This document shows positions 16,781 through 26,531 of a DNA stretch of 64,000 bases, in pieces; the first letter of the stretch is position 1; every line of letters starts with the position of its first letter. The stretch covers positions 62,001 to 126,000 of the forward strand of contig NZ_JARVRJ010000005.1 in the NCBI RefSeq assembly GCF_030209745.1, in the 5' to 3' direction. Source of the DNA: Arthrobacter sp. fls2-241-R2A-200. GTDB lineage: Bacteria; Actinomycetota; Actinomycetes; Actinomycetales; Micrococcaceae. The position numbers and the translations under genes were made by a program. A model generated the notes under the pieces. The model was not told the DNA's origin. It made no database searches and saw nothing but the letters and a program-made list of their open reading frames with translations.

Positions 16781-18232
16781 ATGAGCTCCACCAATCTGAC
16801 GCCCGAAGAGATCCAGGCCTGCCTCAAGGTTTTGACCACGATCCACGTCTACGACGAAGAGCACCCGGACTACGTTGCCGTCCGGCGTGCTACCGGCAAG
16901 ATGTTCAAGGCCGTCAAGCGCCATCGTCGAGTCACCAAGCGTGATTCCATCGCCGAAGCAGACCGCGCCGTCATTGCCCTGACGGCGACGGCGGCACCGG
17001 ACCGGATCGATGACGAGACGCGCGGCAACAAGCTTGCGCCCTCTGCCACGGGAGAGATAGCGGGCCACCTGATCCGTTCGCGTCCTTGTTATATCTGCAA
17101 GAAGCACTACACCCAAGTGGACGCGTTCTACCACCAGCTTTGCCCTGAATGCGCGGCTTTCAGCCACAGCAAACGGGACGCACGGACCGACCTCACAGGC
17201 CGGAGGGCTTTACTGACCGGTGGCCGGGCCAAGATCGGTATGTATATCGCTTTGCGCCTCCTCCGGGACGGCGCACACACCACCATCACCACCCGGTTCC
17301 CCAAGGATGCCGCCCGCCGCTTCGCCGCCATGGAGGACAGCGCTGAGTGGCTGCACCGGCTGCGGATTGTGGGCATCGATCTTCGCGATCCGGCCCAGGT
17401 CATGGCGCTCACGGACTCACTGAACGAGGCCGGGCCCTTGGACATCATCATTAACAACGCCGCCCAAACCGTGCGCCGTTCCGGAAATGCGTACAAGCCG
17501 CTGGTTGACGCCGAAGATGAGCCTCTACCTGCGGCACTGGAACCGGCCAACGGCGGACCCGAGCTGGTCACCTTCGGCCATGCCCACGACAAGCACCCGC
17601 TGGCCTTGGCCAGCAGCGTCACCGAACACCCTGTGTTGGCCGGTGACGCGATCACGTCCCTGGCCCTGTCCACAGGTTCAGCCTCCTTGCAGCGAATAGA
17701 AACCGGTACCGCTATCGACGCCGGTGGCTTGGTTCCGGACTTGGCGTCCATCAACAGTTGGACCCAGGTGGTGGACGAGGTGGACCCGCTGGAGATGCTG
17801 GAAGTCCAACTCTGCAACGTCACCGCGCCATTCTTGCTGGTTAGCAGGCTCCGTGATGCCATGAAGCGCTCCACGGCGCACCGCAAGTACATCGTTAACG
17901 TTTCGGCGATGGAAGGACAATTCTCCCGCGCCTACAAGGGCCCCGGTCATCCGCACACGAACATGGCCAAGGCCGCCTTGAACATGATGACCCGTACTAG
18001 CGCCCAAGAGATGCTTGACTCCGACGGCATCCTCATGACTGCGGTGGACACCGGCTGGATCACGGACGAGCGTCCGCATTACACCAAGGTCCGGCTCATG
18101 GAGGAGGGCTTCCACGCTCCCTTGGACCTGGTGGACGGGGCCGCCAGGGTTTATGACCCGATCGTGATGGGCGAGAAGGGCGAGGACCAATACGGAGTCT
18201 TCCTCAAGGACTACAAGCCCTCGCCCTGGTAA
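16781..18232 (+). CDS. SDR-like protein with N-terminal zinc ribbon and no catalytic tyrosine
   Basis: 483 residues. An N-terminal helical region (1-95) is followed by a zinc-ribbon pattern, Cys103/Cys106 (CYIC) and Cys121/Cys124 (CPEC), and then a Rossmann SDR-like domain from about 145. The dinucleotide motif is altered (LLTGGRAKIGMYIA instead of TGxxxGIG). NNAAQTV and a Ser at 375 are kept, but the position four before the conserved Lys397 is Thr393, not Tyr. An insertion of about 90 residues follows NNAAQ. Function unknown: it may be a non-classical reductase or a nucleotide-binding regulator. Convergent with the transglutaminase gene, 4 nt apart. Confidence 0.75.
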   Translation: MSSTNLTPEEIQACLKVLTTIHVYDEEHPDYVAVRRATGKMFKAVKRHRRVTKRDSIAEADRAVIALTATAAPDRIDDETRGNKLAPSATGEIAGHLIRSRPCYICKKHYTQVDAFYHQLCPECAAFSHSKRDARTDLTGRRALLTGGRAKIGMYIALRLLRDGAHTTITTRFPKDAARRFAAMEDSAEWLHRLRIVGIDLRDPAQVMALTDSLNEAGPLDIIINNAAQTVRRSGNAYKPLVDAEDEPLPAALEPANGGPELVTFGHAHDKHPLALASSVTEHPVLAGDAITSLALSTGSASLQRIETGTAIDAGGLVPDLASINSWTQVVDEVDPLEMLEVQLCNVTAPFLLVSRLRDAMKRSTAHRKYIVNVSAMEGQFSRAYKGPGHPHTNMAKAALNMMTRTSAQEMLDSDGILMTAVDTGWITDERPHYTKVRLMEEGFHAPLDLVDGAARVYDPIVMGEKGEDQYGVFLKDYKPSPW

Positions 18233-18236
18233 AGCG

Positions 18237-19088
18237 CTACGCCAGGCGCGTGATTTGCACTGTTACCGACAGACCCGAGCCGCCGCCCCCGGACAGGATG
18301 CCTTTAAGCGGTGGGACATCGCGGTAGTCCCGGCCCCTGGCTACGGTGACGTGGTAGTCGCCGGCCGGCTTGTGGTTGGTGGGATCCCAACTGCGCCACT
18401 CCCCATCCCACCATTCGAGCCACGCATGCGATTGCCCCGCCACCGCTTCGCCGATACCCGCCGTCGAGCGTGGATGGACGTAGCCCGAGACGTAACGCGC
18501 CGGGATGCCGCTGCAGCGCAGCGCGCCGATCGCCAAGTGTGCCAGGTCCTGGCACACGCCTTGGCGCTGTGACCACGCCTGTTCGGCATTGGTGGTGACG
18601 CCGGTACTGCCTTTCATGTAGGTCATCTCTCCGGCCATCCACGAAAAAACCGCGAGTGCGGCGTCGTGCGGGTTCTTACCGGCAACCACATCCGGAACGA
18701 TCCCAAGAACCTCATCCCCGGGCCCGCTCAGGCGGGATTGCGGAAGCCAGTCACTGAATTCATCCTGGATCTTGTCCGAGGCAATGACGTCCCAACCCAC
18801 AATGTCGTCCTCGGTGGCCACCCGTTCGGGGCGATGGACCTCCACCGTGGCGGTCGCCTCAACCTCGAGGCTCTCATGGGGCATCTGCATGTCGAAAGCT
18901 GTCACGCGGGTGCCCCAGTAGTCGCGGTACGTACTCACCGCTGCCTGATGGGGGGAAACTTTGAGTGAGGACTCCAAGACCACCTGCTGGGCATCGGTGA
19001 GGGGCGTCATCCGTGCCTCGTTGTAGGACAGCGTCACGCGGCCGTTATATCTATAGGCCGTGGTGTGGACGATACTTAGCCGGGTCAT
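18237..19088 (-). CDS. Transglutaminase-like cysteine peptidase/ligase of the alpha-E/ATP-grasp system
   Basis: 283 residues. An N-terminal beta domain typical of bacterial transglutaminase-like proteins (Bact_transglu_N) precedes a papain-like core with Cys179 (QGVCQDLAH), His221 (GQSHAWLEWW) and Asp235 (SWDPTNHK), a complete triad. Its ATG overlaps the stop of the alpha-E gene by 4 nt. The three-gene set CP-ATP-grasp, alpha-E, transglutaminase recurs in many bacteria (Rv2411c-Rv2409c in M. tuberculosis) and has been proposed to make and hydrolyse peptide or amide bonds; the real substrate is unknown. Confidence 0.88.
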   Translation of the reverse strand: MTRLSIVHTTAYRYNGRVTLSYNEARMTPLTDAQQVVLESSLKVSPHQAAVSTYRDYWGTRVTAFDMQMPHESLEVEATATVEVHRPERVATEDDIVGWDVIASDKIQDEFSDWLPQSRLSGPGDEVLGIVPDVVAGKNPHDAALAVFSWMAGEMTYMKGSTGVTTNAEQAWSQRQGVCQDLAHLAIGALRCSGIPARYVSGYVHPRSTAGIGEAVAGQSHAWLEWWDGEWRSWDPTNHKPAGDYHVTVARGRDYRDVPPLKGILSGGGGSGLSVTVQITRLA

Positions 19089-20011
19089 GAAACTTCTCCC
19101 ACCCAGGCGTGTTCATCAGCCTGATTGAAGTACTTACGGGAAATCGCGTCCGACGCCTGCGTCACTGCCTTTTGCACGCGTTCCATGTGCTCGGGCAGTT
19201 CCGACATCAGGTCATCGGTGCGGTGGAACTCCAAAAACGTGCGGGCCTGGCCCACGATCCGCCGTGCATCGTTGATGAAGCCAACGCGCTGTGCCGAGGG
19301 ATCCAGCTTTGCGAGGCATTCGTCGGCGTCGCGCAGCGCGTAAACGATCGATCGCGGGAAGAGGCGGTCCAGGAGCAGGAATTCGGCCGCGTGCTGGTCA
19401 CCGAAGGCTGCCCGACGGGTCCGGATGAACGACTCATAGGCGCCGGCGCACCGGAGCATGTTCACCCACGACATTCCCGCGGACTGGACGTCACGGGTGG
19501 AGAGCATCCGCGCCGTCATGTCAGCCCGCTCAAGGGAGCGGCCCAGGACCATGAACAGCCAACTCTCATCGTGGCTGACGGTGGTGTCCGCAAGCCCACG
19601 GACCATCGCGGTCCGCTCAAGGACCCAGTTACAGAAGCGGTACGTCCCCACAACATCCTTGCGGTGCTGGTTCAACCCGTAGTAGGTGGTGTTGAGGCTC
19701 TCCCACAAGGACTGTGAGACGGTTTCCCGTGCGCGGCGGGCGTTCTCGCGTGCGGCGCCGAGTGAACCGGCGATGGAGGAAGCACTCGCTTTGTCGTAGG
19801 CAAGGGCATGGAGTAGTTCGGGAAGCCCGAAGTCATCGCTCTGCGGCTTGGCTCCCATGACGGCCAGCAGGTCACGTGCCACACTTTGTTGTTCTTCAAG
19901 GGGAAGATGGTTCAGTCGCTCGAGGTGCACGTCCAGGATCCGTGCTGTGCCATCGGCGCGTTCAACGTAGCGTCCGATCCAAAAGAGTGATTCAGCAATA
20001 CGGCTCAGCAT
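19085..20011 (-). CDS. Alpha-E domain protein (DUF403)
   Basis: 308 residues, all-helical, starting MLSRIAESLFWIGRYVERAD, the hallmark N-terminus of alpha-E proteins; further conserved blocks are WESLNTTYYGLN and SHDESWLFMVLGRSLERAD. No enzymatic motif is recognised. It is translated between the ATP-grasp protein (57-nt gap) and the transglutaminase (4-nt overlap) and is presumed to form a complex or scaffold with them. Confidence 0.9.
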   Translation of the reverse strand: MLSRIAESLFWIGRYVERADGTARILDVHLERLNHLPLEEQQSVARDLLAVMGAKPQSDDFGLPELLHALAYDKASASSIAGSLGAARENARRARETVSQSLWESLNTTYYGLNQHRKDVVGTYRFCNWVLERTAMVRGLADTTVSHDESWLFMVLGRSLERADMTARMLSTRDVQSAGMSWVNMLRCAGAYESFIRTRRAAFGDQHAAEFLLLDRLFPRSIVYALRDADECLAKLDPSAQRVGFINDARRIVGQARTFLEFHRTDDLMSELPEHMERVQKAVTQASDAISRKYFNQADEHAWVGEVS

Positions 20012-20068
20012 CTAACTGGGCCTCCTTCACATGGTGCCGGTCGGAGTTCAGGTCAGGGGTGTGGGCGC

Positions 20069-21625
20069 TCACTGCTGTTGCTCCGTTTGGCGGTCCCGCC
20101 AGTTGCTCTCCACGGGCCACACAGAGACCTGTTCACGGACCCTTACCGACTGGCGTGGGATGGCTTCAGCGGGAAGTTGCGACGAATTCGCCAGGACCCA
20201 GGTGTCCTTGGAGCCGCCGCCTTGGCTGGAGTTGACGATCAAAGACCCTTCCTTGAGGGCTACCCGGGTGAGTCCGCCGGGAAGGACCCAGACGTCGTCG
20301 CCGTCGTTCACCGCAAAAGGGCGCAGGTCCACGTGGCGAGGTCCGAACTTGTCCCCTGAAAGGGTCGGCACCGTGGACAGTTGCAACACCGGCTGCGCGA
20401 TCCAACCCCGTGGATCGGCAATGACTCGCCTGCGCAACGCGTCCAATTCTTCCTTGGAAGCATCCGGGCCGATCACGAGCCCTTTGCCCCCGGAGCCGTC
20501 AACGGGCTTAACCACCAATTCGTGCAGGCGGTCAAGCACATGCTCCCTTGCTTCCTTTTCCTCAAGTCGGAACGTGTCAACGTTGGCAATGATCGGCTCT
20601 TCGTGGAGGTAGTACCGGATCAAGTCAGGGACGTAACTGTACACGAGCTTGTCATCGGCGACGCCGTTACCCACTGCGTTGGCGATGGTCACTCCCCCAG
20701 CGCGCGCGGCGTTGACGAGGCCGGGGCAACCCAGCATTGAATCGGAGCGGAACTGCAGCGGGTCCAGGAAGTCATCATCGATGCGCTTGTAGATGACATC
20801 AACGCGCTGTTCGCCGGCAGTGGTCCGCATGTAAACGCGGTTGCCGCGGCAAATCAAATCCCGTCCCTCCACGAGCTCCACCCCCATGAGCCCGGCCAGC
20901 AGGGTGTGCTCAAAGTACGCGCTGTTGAACACCCCCGGGGTCAGGACCACAACGGTGGGATCATCGACGCCGGCCGGGGCGGTCTTGCGGAGCGCGGAGA
21001 GAAGTCTGCGGGGATACTCCTCCACGGGCCGGATATGCTGCTGGCCGAACGCTTCCGGGAGTCCCTTGGCCATGGCCCGGCGGTTCTCCAAGACGTAGCT
21101 CACGCCCGATGGGACACGGACGTTGTCTTCCAGAACGCGGAAAGTCCCGGCAGCGTCACGGACGACGTCGATGCCCGAGACATGCACGCGGACACCGCCG
21201 GCCGGCTCGAAACCGTGGACCGCCCGATGGAAATGGGCGCTCGTGGTGATGAGTTGCCTCGGAATCACCCCATCAGCCACCACTGCCATCCGCCCATAGA
21301 CATCGTTCAGGAAGGCTTCCAATGCCTTGACGCGCTGCGCCACCCCCCTTTCCAAGACGTCCCATTCATCCGCCGGAATCACGCGCGGAACGATGTCCAG
21401 GGGGAAAGGCCGCTCCTCCCCTGCGTAGTCAAACGTCACTCCACGGTCCAGGAACGTCCTCGCCATGGAATCGGCCCGGGCACTAACGTCCGCGAGCGAA
21501 AGTTCACGCAAGGCTCCTGAAACCTGTCCGTAAGATTTTCTGGCGACCTGGCCCGGGGCAAACATCTCGTCGTAGGCGCCACTACGGGCGGCGGCCTCGG
21601 AATAATCCTGGAATAGGTCAGACAT
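20069..21625 (-). CDS. Circularly permuted ATP-grasp protein (DUF404/DUF407 type)
   Basis: 518 residues from the ATG at 21625. Typical blocks are MSDLFQDYSEAAARSGAYDE at the N-terminus, RPFPLDIVPRVIPADEWD, VLEDNVRVPSGVSYVLENR, the ATP-binding VVKPVDGSGGKGLVIGP, and HVDLRPFAVNDGD. The permuted ATP-grasp fold predicts ATP-dependent carboxylate-amine ligation. First gene of the operon with alpha-E and transglutaminase. A possible ribosome-binding site (AGGTGA) is rather far upstream (14 nt), so initiation may be weak; longer frames have no family similarity. Confidence 0.88.
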   Translation of the reverse strand: MSDLFQDYSEAAARSGAYDEMFAPGQVARKSYGQVSGALRELSLADVSARADSMARTFLDRGVTFDYAGEERPFPLDIVPRVIPADEWDVLERGVAQRVKALEAFLNDVYGRMAVVADGVIPRQLITTSAHFHRAVHGFEPAGGVRVHVSGIDVVRDAAGTFRVLEDNVRVPSGVSYVLENRRAMAKGLPEAFGQQHIRPVEEYPRRLLSALRKTAPAGVDDPTVVVLTPGVFNSAYFEHTLLAGLMGVELVEGRDLICRGNRVYMRTTAGEQRVDVIYKRIDDDFLDPLQFRSDSMLGCPGLVNAARAGGVTIANAVGNGVADDKLVYSYVPDLIRYYLHEEPIIANVDTFRLEEKEAREHVLDRLHELVVKPVDGSGGKGLVIGPDASKEELDALRRRVIADPRGWIAQPVLQLSTVPTLSGDKFGPRHVDLRPFAVNDGDDVWVLPGGLTRVALKEGSLIVNSSQGGGSKDTWVLANSSQLPAEAIPRQSVRVREQVSVWPVESNWRDRQTEQQQ

Positions 21626-21737
21626 GGGAATTAGACAATCACCTTTTTGATTCGAGCGCATTACGCGCTGCTTGTGTCGCTGTGTGGGCGGCGGCCCCGG
21701 TTCGCATTTCAGTGCCTTGTTCCGGCAGGGTTGGGGA

Positions 21738-22787
21738 ATGCCTTTGAACACCCTTGCGCCCCAGCTCGTCCGGTGTGCGCCAGGCTTGGCCCTGAGCGCT
21801 GTGGCAATGGGCCTCGCCTTCAGCTTGCACGCAGTATTGCCTGCTATTCCCGCCATGACACTGGCCGTTGCTTTGGGTTTGCTCTCAGCAAATATACCGG
21901 GCACGGCTGCGTGGACTGCGGGGCGCGCCCGGCCAGGGTTGGACTTCGCCGGGAAGCACCTCATGCGCGCAGGCATAGTTTTCCTGGGACTGAAGGTCAG
22001 CATTGCGGACGTGCTGGGTTTGGGATGGTTGGCGCTGGTCCTGATCACCCTCATCGTCATGGCGAGCTTCGCGGGAACGTACGCACTGGCCAGGCTGCTG
22101 CGACTTCCCGCGGAAACAGCGTTGCTTATCGCCACGGGGTTCTCCATCTGCGGAGCTTCGGCGATCGGCGCAATGGCCGCGGTGCGCCGGGTGAGGCATC
22201 AGGACACAGTTCTCCCCGTTGCCTTGGTGACCTTGTGCGGGACGTTGGCGATCGGTGTCCTACCGCTCTTGATGCACCCTTTGAGCCTCAGCCCTGAACG
22301 TTTCGGGGCCTGGACCGGGGCCTCTGTACACGACGTCGGCCAGGTGGTGGCCACCGCCCAAACCGCCGGTGCTGCGGCGCTGGCGATCGCCGTCGTCGTC
22401 AAACTGACCCGGGTGGTCCTCCTCGCCCCGGTAGTGGCCGCAGCCGGCCTCCACCAGCGGATGGTGCACACGCGGTCGCGCGCGGCCGGCTCCGCTCTGA
22501 GGGACAGCGACGACGACGGGAAGTTCCCTCCCGTTGTCCCGCTGTTTGTGGTGGGTTTCATTCTCCTGGTGGTGGTTCGTTCGCTGGGGTGGGCCCCGCA
22601 ACCGGTCTTGGACGCGGCCGCTTCCCTGCAGGACATCCTGCTCGCGATGGCCCTTTTCGGCCTGGGCTCCGCTGTGCGGGTACGGATGCTCATCCGAACG
22701 GGCGGGCGGGCCGTTGTGGTCGCCTTGGGATCCTGGCTGCTGATTGCAGGGCTCGGACTGGCCGCCGCATGGATCATGATTAGATAG
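21738..22787 (+). CDS. YeiH/UPF0324 family membrane protein (putative sulfate exporter)
   Basis: 349 residues, the same length as E. coli YeiH, with about 10-11 hydrophobic segments. Conserved blocks are FAGKHLMRAGIVFLGLKVS, ATGFSICGASAIGAM and GASVHDVGQVVATA. Some members have been linked to sulfate or sulfonate export, but no activity can be inferred here. The ATG at 21738 follows GGTTGGGGA; upstream TTG/GTG codons (21672, 21684) would add a polar tail not seen in the family. Immediately followed by pepN (4 nt). Confidence 0.82.
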   Translation: MPLNTLAPQLVRCAPGLALSAVAMGLAFSLHAVLPAIPAMTLAVALGLLSANIPGTAAWTAGRARPGLDFAGKHLMRAGIVFLGLKVSIADVLGLGWLALVLITLIVMASFAGTYALARLLRLPAETALLIATGFSICGASAIGAMAAVRRVRHQDTVLPVALVTLCGTLAIGVLPLLMHPLSLSPERFGAWTGASVHDVGQVVATAQTAGAAALAIAVVVKLTRVVLLAPVVAAAGLHQRMVHTRSRAAGSALRDSDDDGKFPPVVPLFVVGFILLVVVRSLGWAPQPVLDAAASLQDILLAMALFGLGSAVRVRMLIRTGGRAVVVALGSWLLIAGLGLAAAWIMIR

Positions 22788-22791
22788 CTGT

Positions 22792-25395
22792 GTGTCGAAT
22801 CACAACCTGTCCCGCGACGAAGCCGCCACCCGTTCGGCCCTGATCACCACCCACAGCTATGACGTCACCTTGGATGTCCGCAGCGCCGCTGATCCGGCCG
22901 CCTCCGGGTACGCCAGCATCAGCACCATCTCGTTCTCGGCCACTCCCGGCTCCGCAACTTTCCTGGACTACATCAGTGGCGGCGTGGAATCGGTAGTGCT
23001 GAACGGACGCGTCCTTGATGCAGCAAACGTCGTGGATGGGGACCGGATCATCCTGGAAGGCCTCGCCGCGGAAAATACGGTGACAGTGACCGGAACGTCG
23101 CTGTACAGCCGCTCCGGGGAAGGCATGCACCGTTTCGTGGATCCTGCCGACGGCCAGTGCTACCTCTACACGCAGTACGAGCCGGCGGACAGCCGCCGGG
23201 TCTTTGCCAACTTTGAGCAGCCCGATCTCAAAGCCTTGTTCACGTTCCACGTCATCGCCCCGGCCGGATGGGAGGTAGCTTCCAACGGCGTGGAGCTTAC
23301 GCGGGCCACCCTCCCCGATGACGCTCGGAGTGCCCGATGGGACTTCGCCACCACGGAGCGGATGTCCACCTACATCACCACGGTACTTGCAGGCCCGTAC
23401 TTCAAACCTACGGATCATTGGACAGCAACGCTCGACGGCGGTGCGCGGCTTGAGGTACCGCTGGCCCTCTACTGCCGCGCCTCATTGTCAGGGTCCTTCG
23501 ATGCCGAGGAAATCTTCCGGCTCACCAAGAGTGGCCTTGCTTTCTTCAATGAGCTCTTTGACTACCCTTATCCGTGGGGTAAATACGACCAGGCATTCGT
23601 GCCCGAGTACAACCTCGGTGCCATGGAGAACCCCGGGCTGGTCACCTTCACGGAGAAGTACATTTACGCCTCACGGGCTACTGACGCGCAATACCAGGGC
23701 CGCGCCAACACCCTGATGCACGAGATGGCCCACATGTGGTTCGGCGATCTCGTCACCATGAACTGGTGGGACGATCTCTGGCTTAAAGAGTCATTTGCCG
23801 ATTACATGGGGACCCTCGGCGTGGACCGCGCCACGGCCTGGGATACCGCGTGGGTCAACTTCGCCAGCCGGCGCAAGGCCTGGGCCTATGTGCAGGACCA
23901 GCTGCCCACAACCCACCCGATCGTGGCTGATATCCCGGACCTTGAAGCCGCGAAGCAGAACTTTGACGGCATCACGTACGCCAAGGGTGCGTCCGTCCTC
24001 AAACAGCTGGTGGCCTACGTCGGCTTTGATGCTTTCATCGCCGGGTCCCGGCAGTACTTCCGTGACAACGCGTTCGGCAATACGTCCCTCCGTGATCTTC
24101 TCAAAGCACTCAGCGAGGCCTCGGGCCGGGATCTTGACACCTGGGCCCGCCAGTGGCTGCAGACGTCAGGTATCTCCACGGTCTCCGCAGAGATCGTTGA
24201 AGACGGCGGCCTGTTGGGTGCAGTGACGGTCCGGCAGGATGCCGTCGACCCCCTGACGGGACACCAGGAATTGCGGCCGCACCGGCTGCGCTTGGGCCTG
24301 TACGGGGCAGATGGGACCGGCGCCATCGTCCGGTCGGAAAGCCTCGAAGTAGACGTTGCCGGGCCCAGCACCCTCGTGCCGGAACTCGCGGGCAAAGCAC
24401 GCCCGGCACTACTCTTGGTCAACGACGAGGACCTGAGCTATGCCAAGGTCCGTCTCGATCCCGTGTCCGAGCGAACTGTCCGTACCTCGCTCGATAGGAT
24501 TCAGGACCCCATGGCGCGGGCCTTGTGCTGGACCGCTTTATGGGACTCGGCACGCGACGCCGTCACCCCGGCGGTTCAGTACGTGGCCGCGGTGGAACGG
24601 TTCGCGCCGACGGAGAACGGCATCGGCGTGCTGCTCAACATCTTGGGTAACGCCTCCAGTGCCATTGAACGATTTGTACCGGCCGCCCGAAGGAGTCACG
24701 TCCGCCGGGACTTCCTTGCCGTATCGGCGGCCCGCCTGCGGGATGCTCCTGCCGGTTCCGATCACCAGCTCGCCTGGGCCCGAACTCTGGCGACTGTCTC
24801 GCGGTACGGGGACAGCGAGTTGGACTTGCTACGCGGCATACTCGACGGCGGCACGGTTATTAACGGCTTGGCCGTGGACCCCGAGCTGCGCTGGAGCATG
24901 TGGCAAGCGCTGGCCGCCCACGGTCAAGCGACCCAAGCTGAACTGGACCGGGAACTCGAGGCCGATCAGACAGCGTCAGGGAAGGAAGGCCATTCCTTGG
25001 CGTCCGCCTCACGTCCTGATGCGGCAGTGAAAGCTGCAGCCTGGGACCGGGTGGTCAACAGCGAAGAACTCTCCAATGAGATCCTCGGCGCCACCATCGC
25101 AGGTTTCGTGACAGCCCCCGCGCCCATGCTGGACGCGTACGTGGAACCCTATTTTGAATCCCTTGACCGGGTCTGGGCAGAGCGCAGCATTGAGATCGCA
25201 GGCAGGATTGTCCGGGGACTTTTCCCGGGCTGGCAAGACCTTGCTATCGGCGCAGACCCGGCCCAGCACCCCGTTCTGGTCCGGACAGACCACTGGCTGG
25301 GTTTACATCCGGAAGCACCGCGGGCACTGCGACGCATCGTTATCGAGCAGCGAAGCCACCTCTTGCTTGCACTGACGGCCCAAGCCAACGGCTAA
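22792..25395 (+). CDS. pepN: Aminopeptidase N (M1 family)
   Basis: 867 residues. GAMENPG near 277 binds the substrate N-terminus; HEMAHMWFGDLV gives zinc ligands His310 and His314 with catalytic Glu311, and the third ligand Glu333 lies in LKESFADY, the exact HExxH-x18-E spacing. The C-terminal helical domain (ERAP1-like) is complete. It removes N-terminal residues from peptides in the cytoplasm. GTG start 4 nt after yeiH, so the two may be cotranscribed. Confidence 0.94.
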   Translation: MSNHNLSRDEAATRSALITTHSYDVTLDVRSAADPAASGYASISTISFSATPGSATFLDYISGGVESVVLNGRVLDAANVVDGDRIILEGLAAENTVTVTGTSLYSRSGEGMHRFVDPADGQCYLYTQYEPADSRRVFANFEQPDLKALFTFHVIAPAGWEVASNGVELTRATLPDDARSARWDFATTERMSTYITTVLAGPYFKPTDHWTATLDGGARLEVPLALYCRASLSGSFDAEEIFRLTKSGLAFFNELFDYPYPWGKYDQAFVPEYNLGAMENPGLVTFTEKYIYASRATDAQYQGRANTLMHEMAHMWFGDLVTMNWWDDLWLKESFADYMGTLGVDRATAWDTAWVNFASRRKAWAYVQDQLPTTHPIVADIPDLEAAKQNFDGITYAKGASVLKQLVAYVGFDAFIAGSRQYFRDNAFGNTSLRDLLKALSEASGRDLDTWARQWLQTSGISTVSAEIVEDGGLLGAVTVRQDAVDPLTGHQELRPHRLRLGLYGADGTGAIVRSESLEVDVAGPSTLVPELAGKARPALLLVNDEDLSYAKVRLDPVSERTVRTSLDRIQDPMARALCWTALWDSARDAVTPAVQYVAAVERFAPTENGIGVLLNILGNASSAIERFVPAARRSHVRRDFLAVSAARLRDAPAGSDHQLAWARTLATVSRYGDSELDLLRGILDGGTVINGLAVDPELRWSMWQALAAHGQATQAELDRELEADQTASGKEGHSLASASRPDAAVKAAAWDRVVNSEELSNEILGATIAGFVTAPAPMLDAYVEPYFESLDRVWAERSIEIAGRIVRGLFPGWQDLAIGADPAQHPVLVRTDHWLGLHPEAPRALRRIVIEQRSHLLLALTAQANG

Positions 25396-25409
25396 GGCCC
25401 CGCGGCGCC

Positions 25410-26510
25410 CTAGGGGACGCGGTTCAGCCATTCTTCGGTACCGAATTTGGCGTCCACCCGTCGGCGGGCTTCACGGAGTTCTGCCTCCGTTACTTGTGAC
25501 TCAATGGCGCCGTACCTCTCCGTGAAAACTTCCTGCATCGCTTGGAGTATCGCTGAACGGGCCAACCCCGTCTGGCGACGCAACGGGTCCACGCGCTTCT
25601 TGGCGCTTCGAGTGCCTTTGTCCGAGAGTTTTTCCTTGCCGATGCGGAGGACTTCCACCATTTTGTCGGCGTCGATGTCATAGCTCATGGTGACGTGGTG
25701 CAGCATTCCCCCGTTGGACAGGCGCTTCTGTGCTGCTCCGCCGATCTTGCCCTGTTCCGTAGCGATGTCGTTGAGCGGAACATAGAAGGCACTGATGCCA
25801 AGCTTCTCCAGTGCGGCCATCACCCAAGCATCGAGGAAGGCGTAGGAATCGGCGAAGCTCATCCCATCAACCAACGTCTGCGGCAAGTAGAGAGAATAGG
25901 TAATACAGTTGCCGGCTTCCATGAACATGGCACCGCCCCCGCTGATGCGCCGCACCACCGTGATGCCATGGCGGGACACCCCCTCAGGGTCCACTTCGTT
26001 GTGTACCGACTGGAAGCTTCCAATGACGACCGAAGGTTCCTCCCAATCCCAGAACCTGAGGGTGGGGTTGCGGCTGCCATTTCCAACCTCTTCGGTAAGG
26101 ACCTCGTCCAGGGCGACGTTGACCTGTGTAGGCAAGATGGAGGGCGGGATCATTTCCCATTGGTGGTCAGCCCAGCTGGTCGCCTTGGAAAGTGCCCTGC
26201 GGACTGTGACAGCAACGGCATCAGCAGAGAAGCCAAACAGAACAGCTCCAGCAGGAAGGCTTGCCGTCACGGCGGAAGCAATCTCTGAGGCCGGCGTGGA
26301 CTCGGGAAGCCCCGTCAAAGCGCCGTTGATTGCTTCCAGCGCCTCATCGGGCTCCAAGAAAAAGTCACCGCTCAGCGAGACATCGGCGAACTTCCCCTCT
26401 ACAACCTCGAGGTCCACCACGACGAGTTTGCCGCCGGGAACCTTATATTCGCCGTGAAGGCGGGTGCCGGCGTCGTGGTTTTGCTGGTCGGGGGAAATCC
26501 GGTGAGTCAT
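25410..26510 (-). CDS. Lipoate-protein ligase family protein with N-terminal accessory domain
   Basis: 366 residues. Residues 10-80 resemble the lipoate-ligase accessory (Lip_prot_lig_C) domain (YKVPGGKLVVVDLEV, FFLEPDEALEAINGAL). The catalytic BPL/LplA domain from about 120 has RRISGGGAMFMEAGN and the lipoyl-AMP lysine in EQGKIGGAAQKR near 255. The accessory domain is C-terminal in E. coli LplA, so the order is swapped. It should attach lipoate or octanoate to E2/GcvH proteins. ATG 26510 or 26519 are both possible. Convergent with pepN, 14 nt apart. Confidence 0.85.
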   Translation of the reverse strand: MTHRISPDQQNHDAGTRLHGEYKVPGGKLVVVDLEVVEGKFADVSLSGDFFLEPDEALEAINGALTGLPESTPASEIASAVTASLPAGAVLFGFSADAVAVTVRRALSKATSWADHQWEMIPPSILPTQVNVALDEVLTEEVGNGSRNPTLRFWDWEEPSVVIGSFQSVHNEVDPEGVSRHGITVVRRISGGGAMFMEAGNCITYSLYLPQTLVDGMSFADSYAFLDAWVMAALEKLGISAFYVPLNDIATEQGKIGGAAQKRLSNGGMLHHVTMSYDIDADKMVEVLRIGKEKLSDKGTRSAKKRVDPLRRQTGLARSAILQAMQEVFTERYGAIESQVTEAELREARRRVDAKFGTEEWLNRVP

Positions 26511-26531
26511 GGGTTCCATCTTGCCGGAAAA

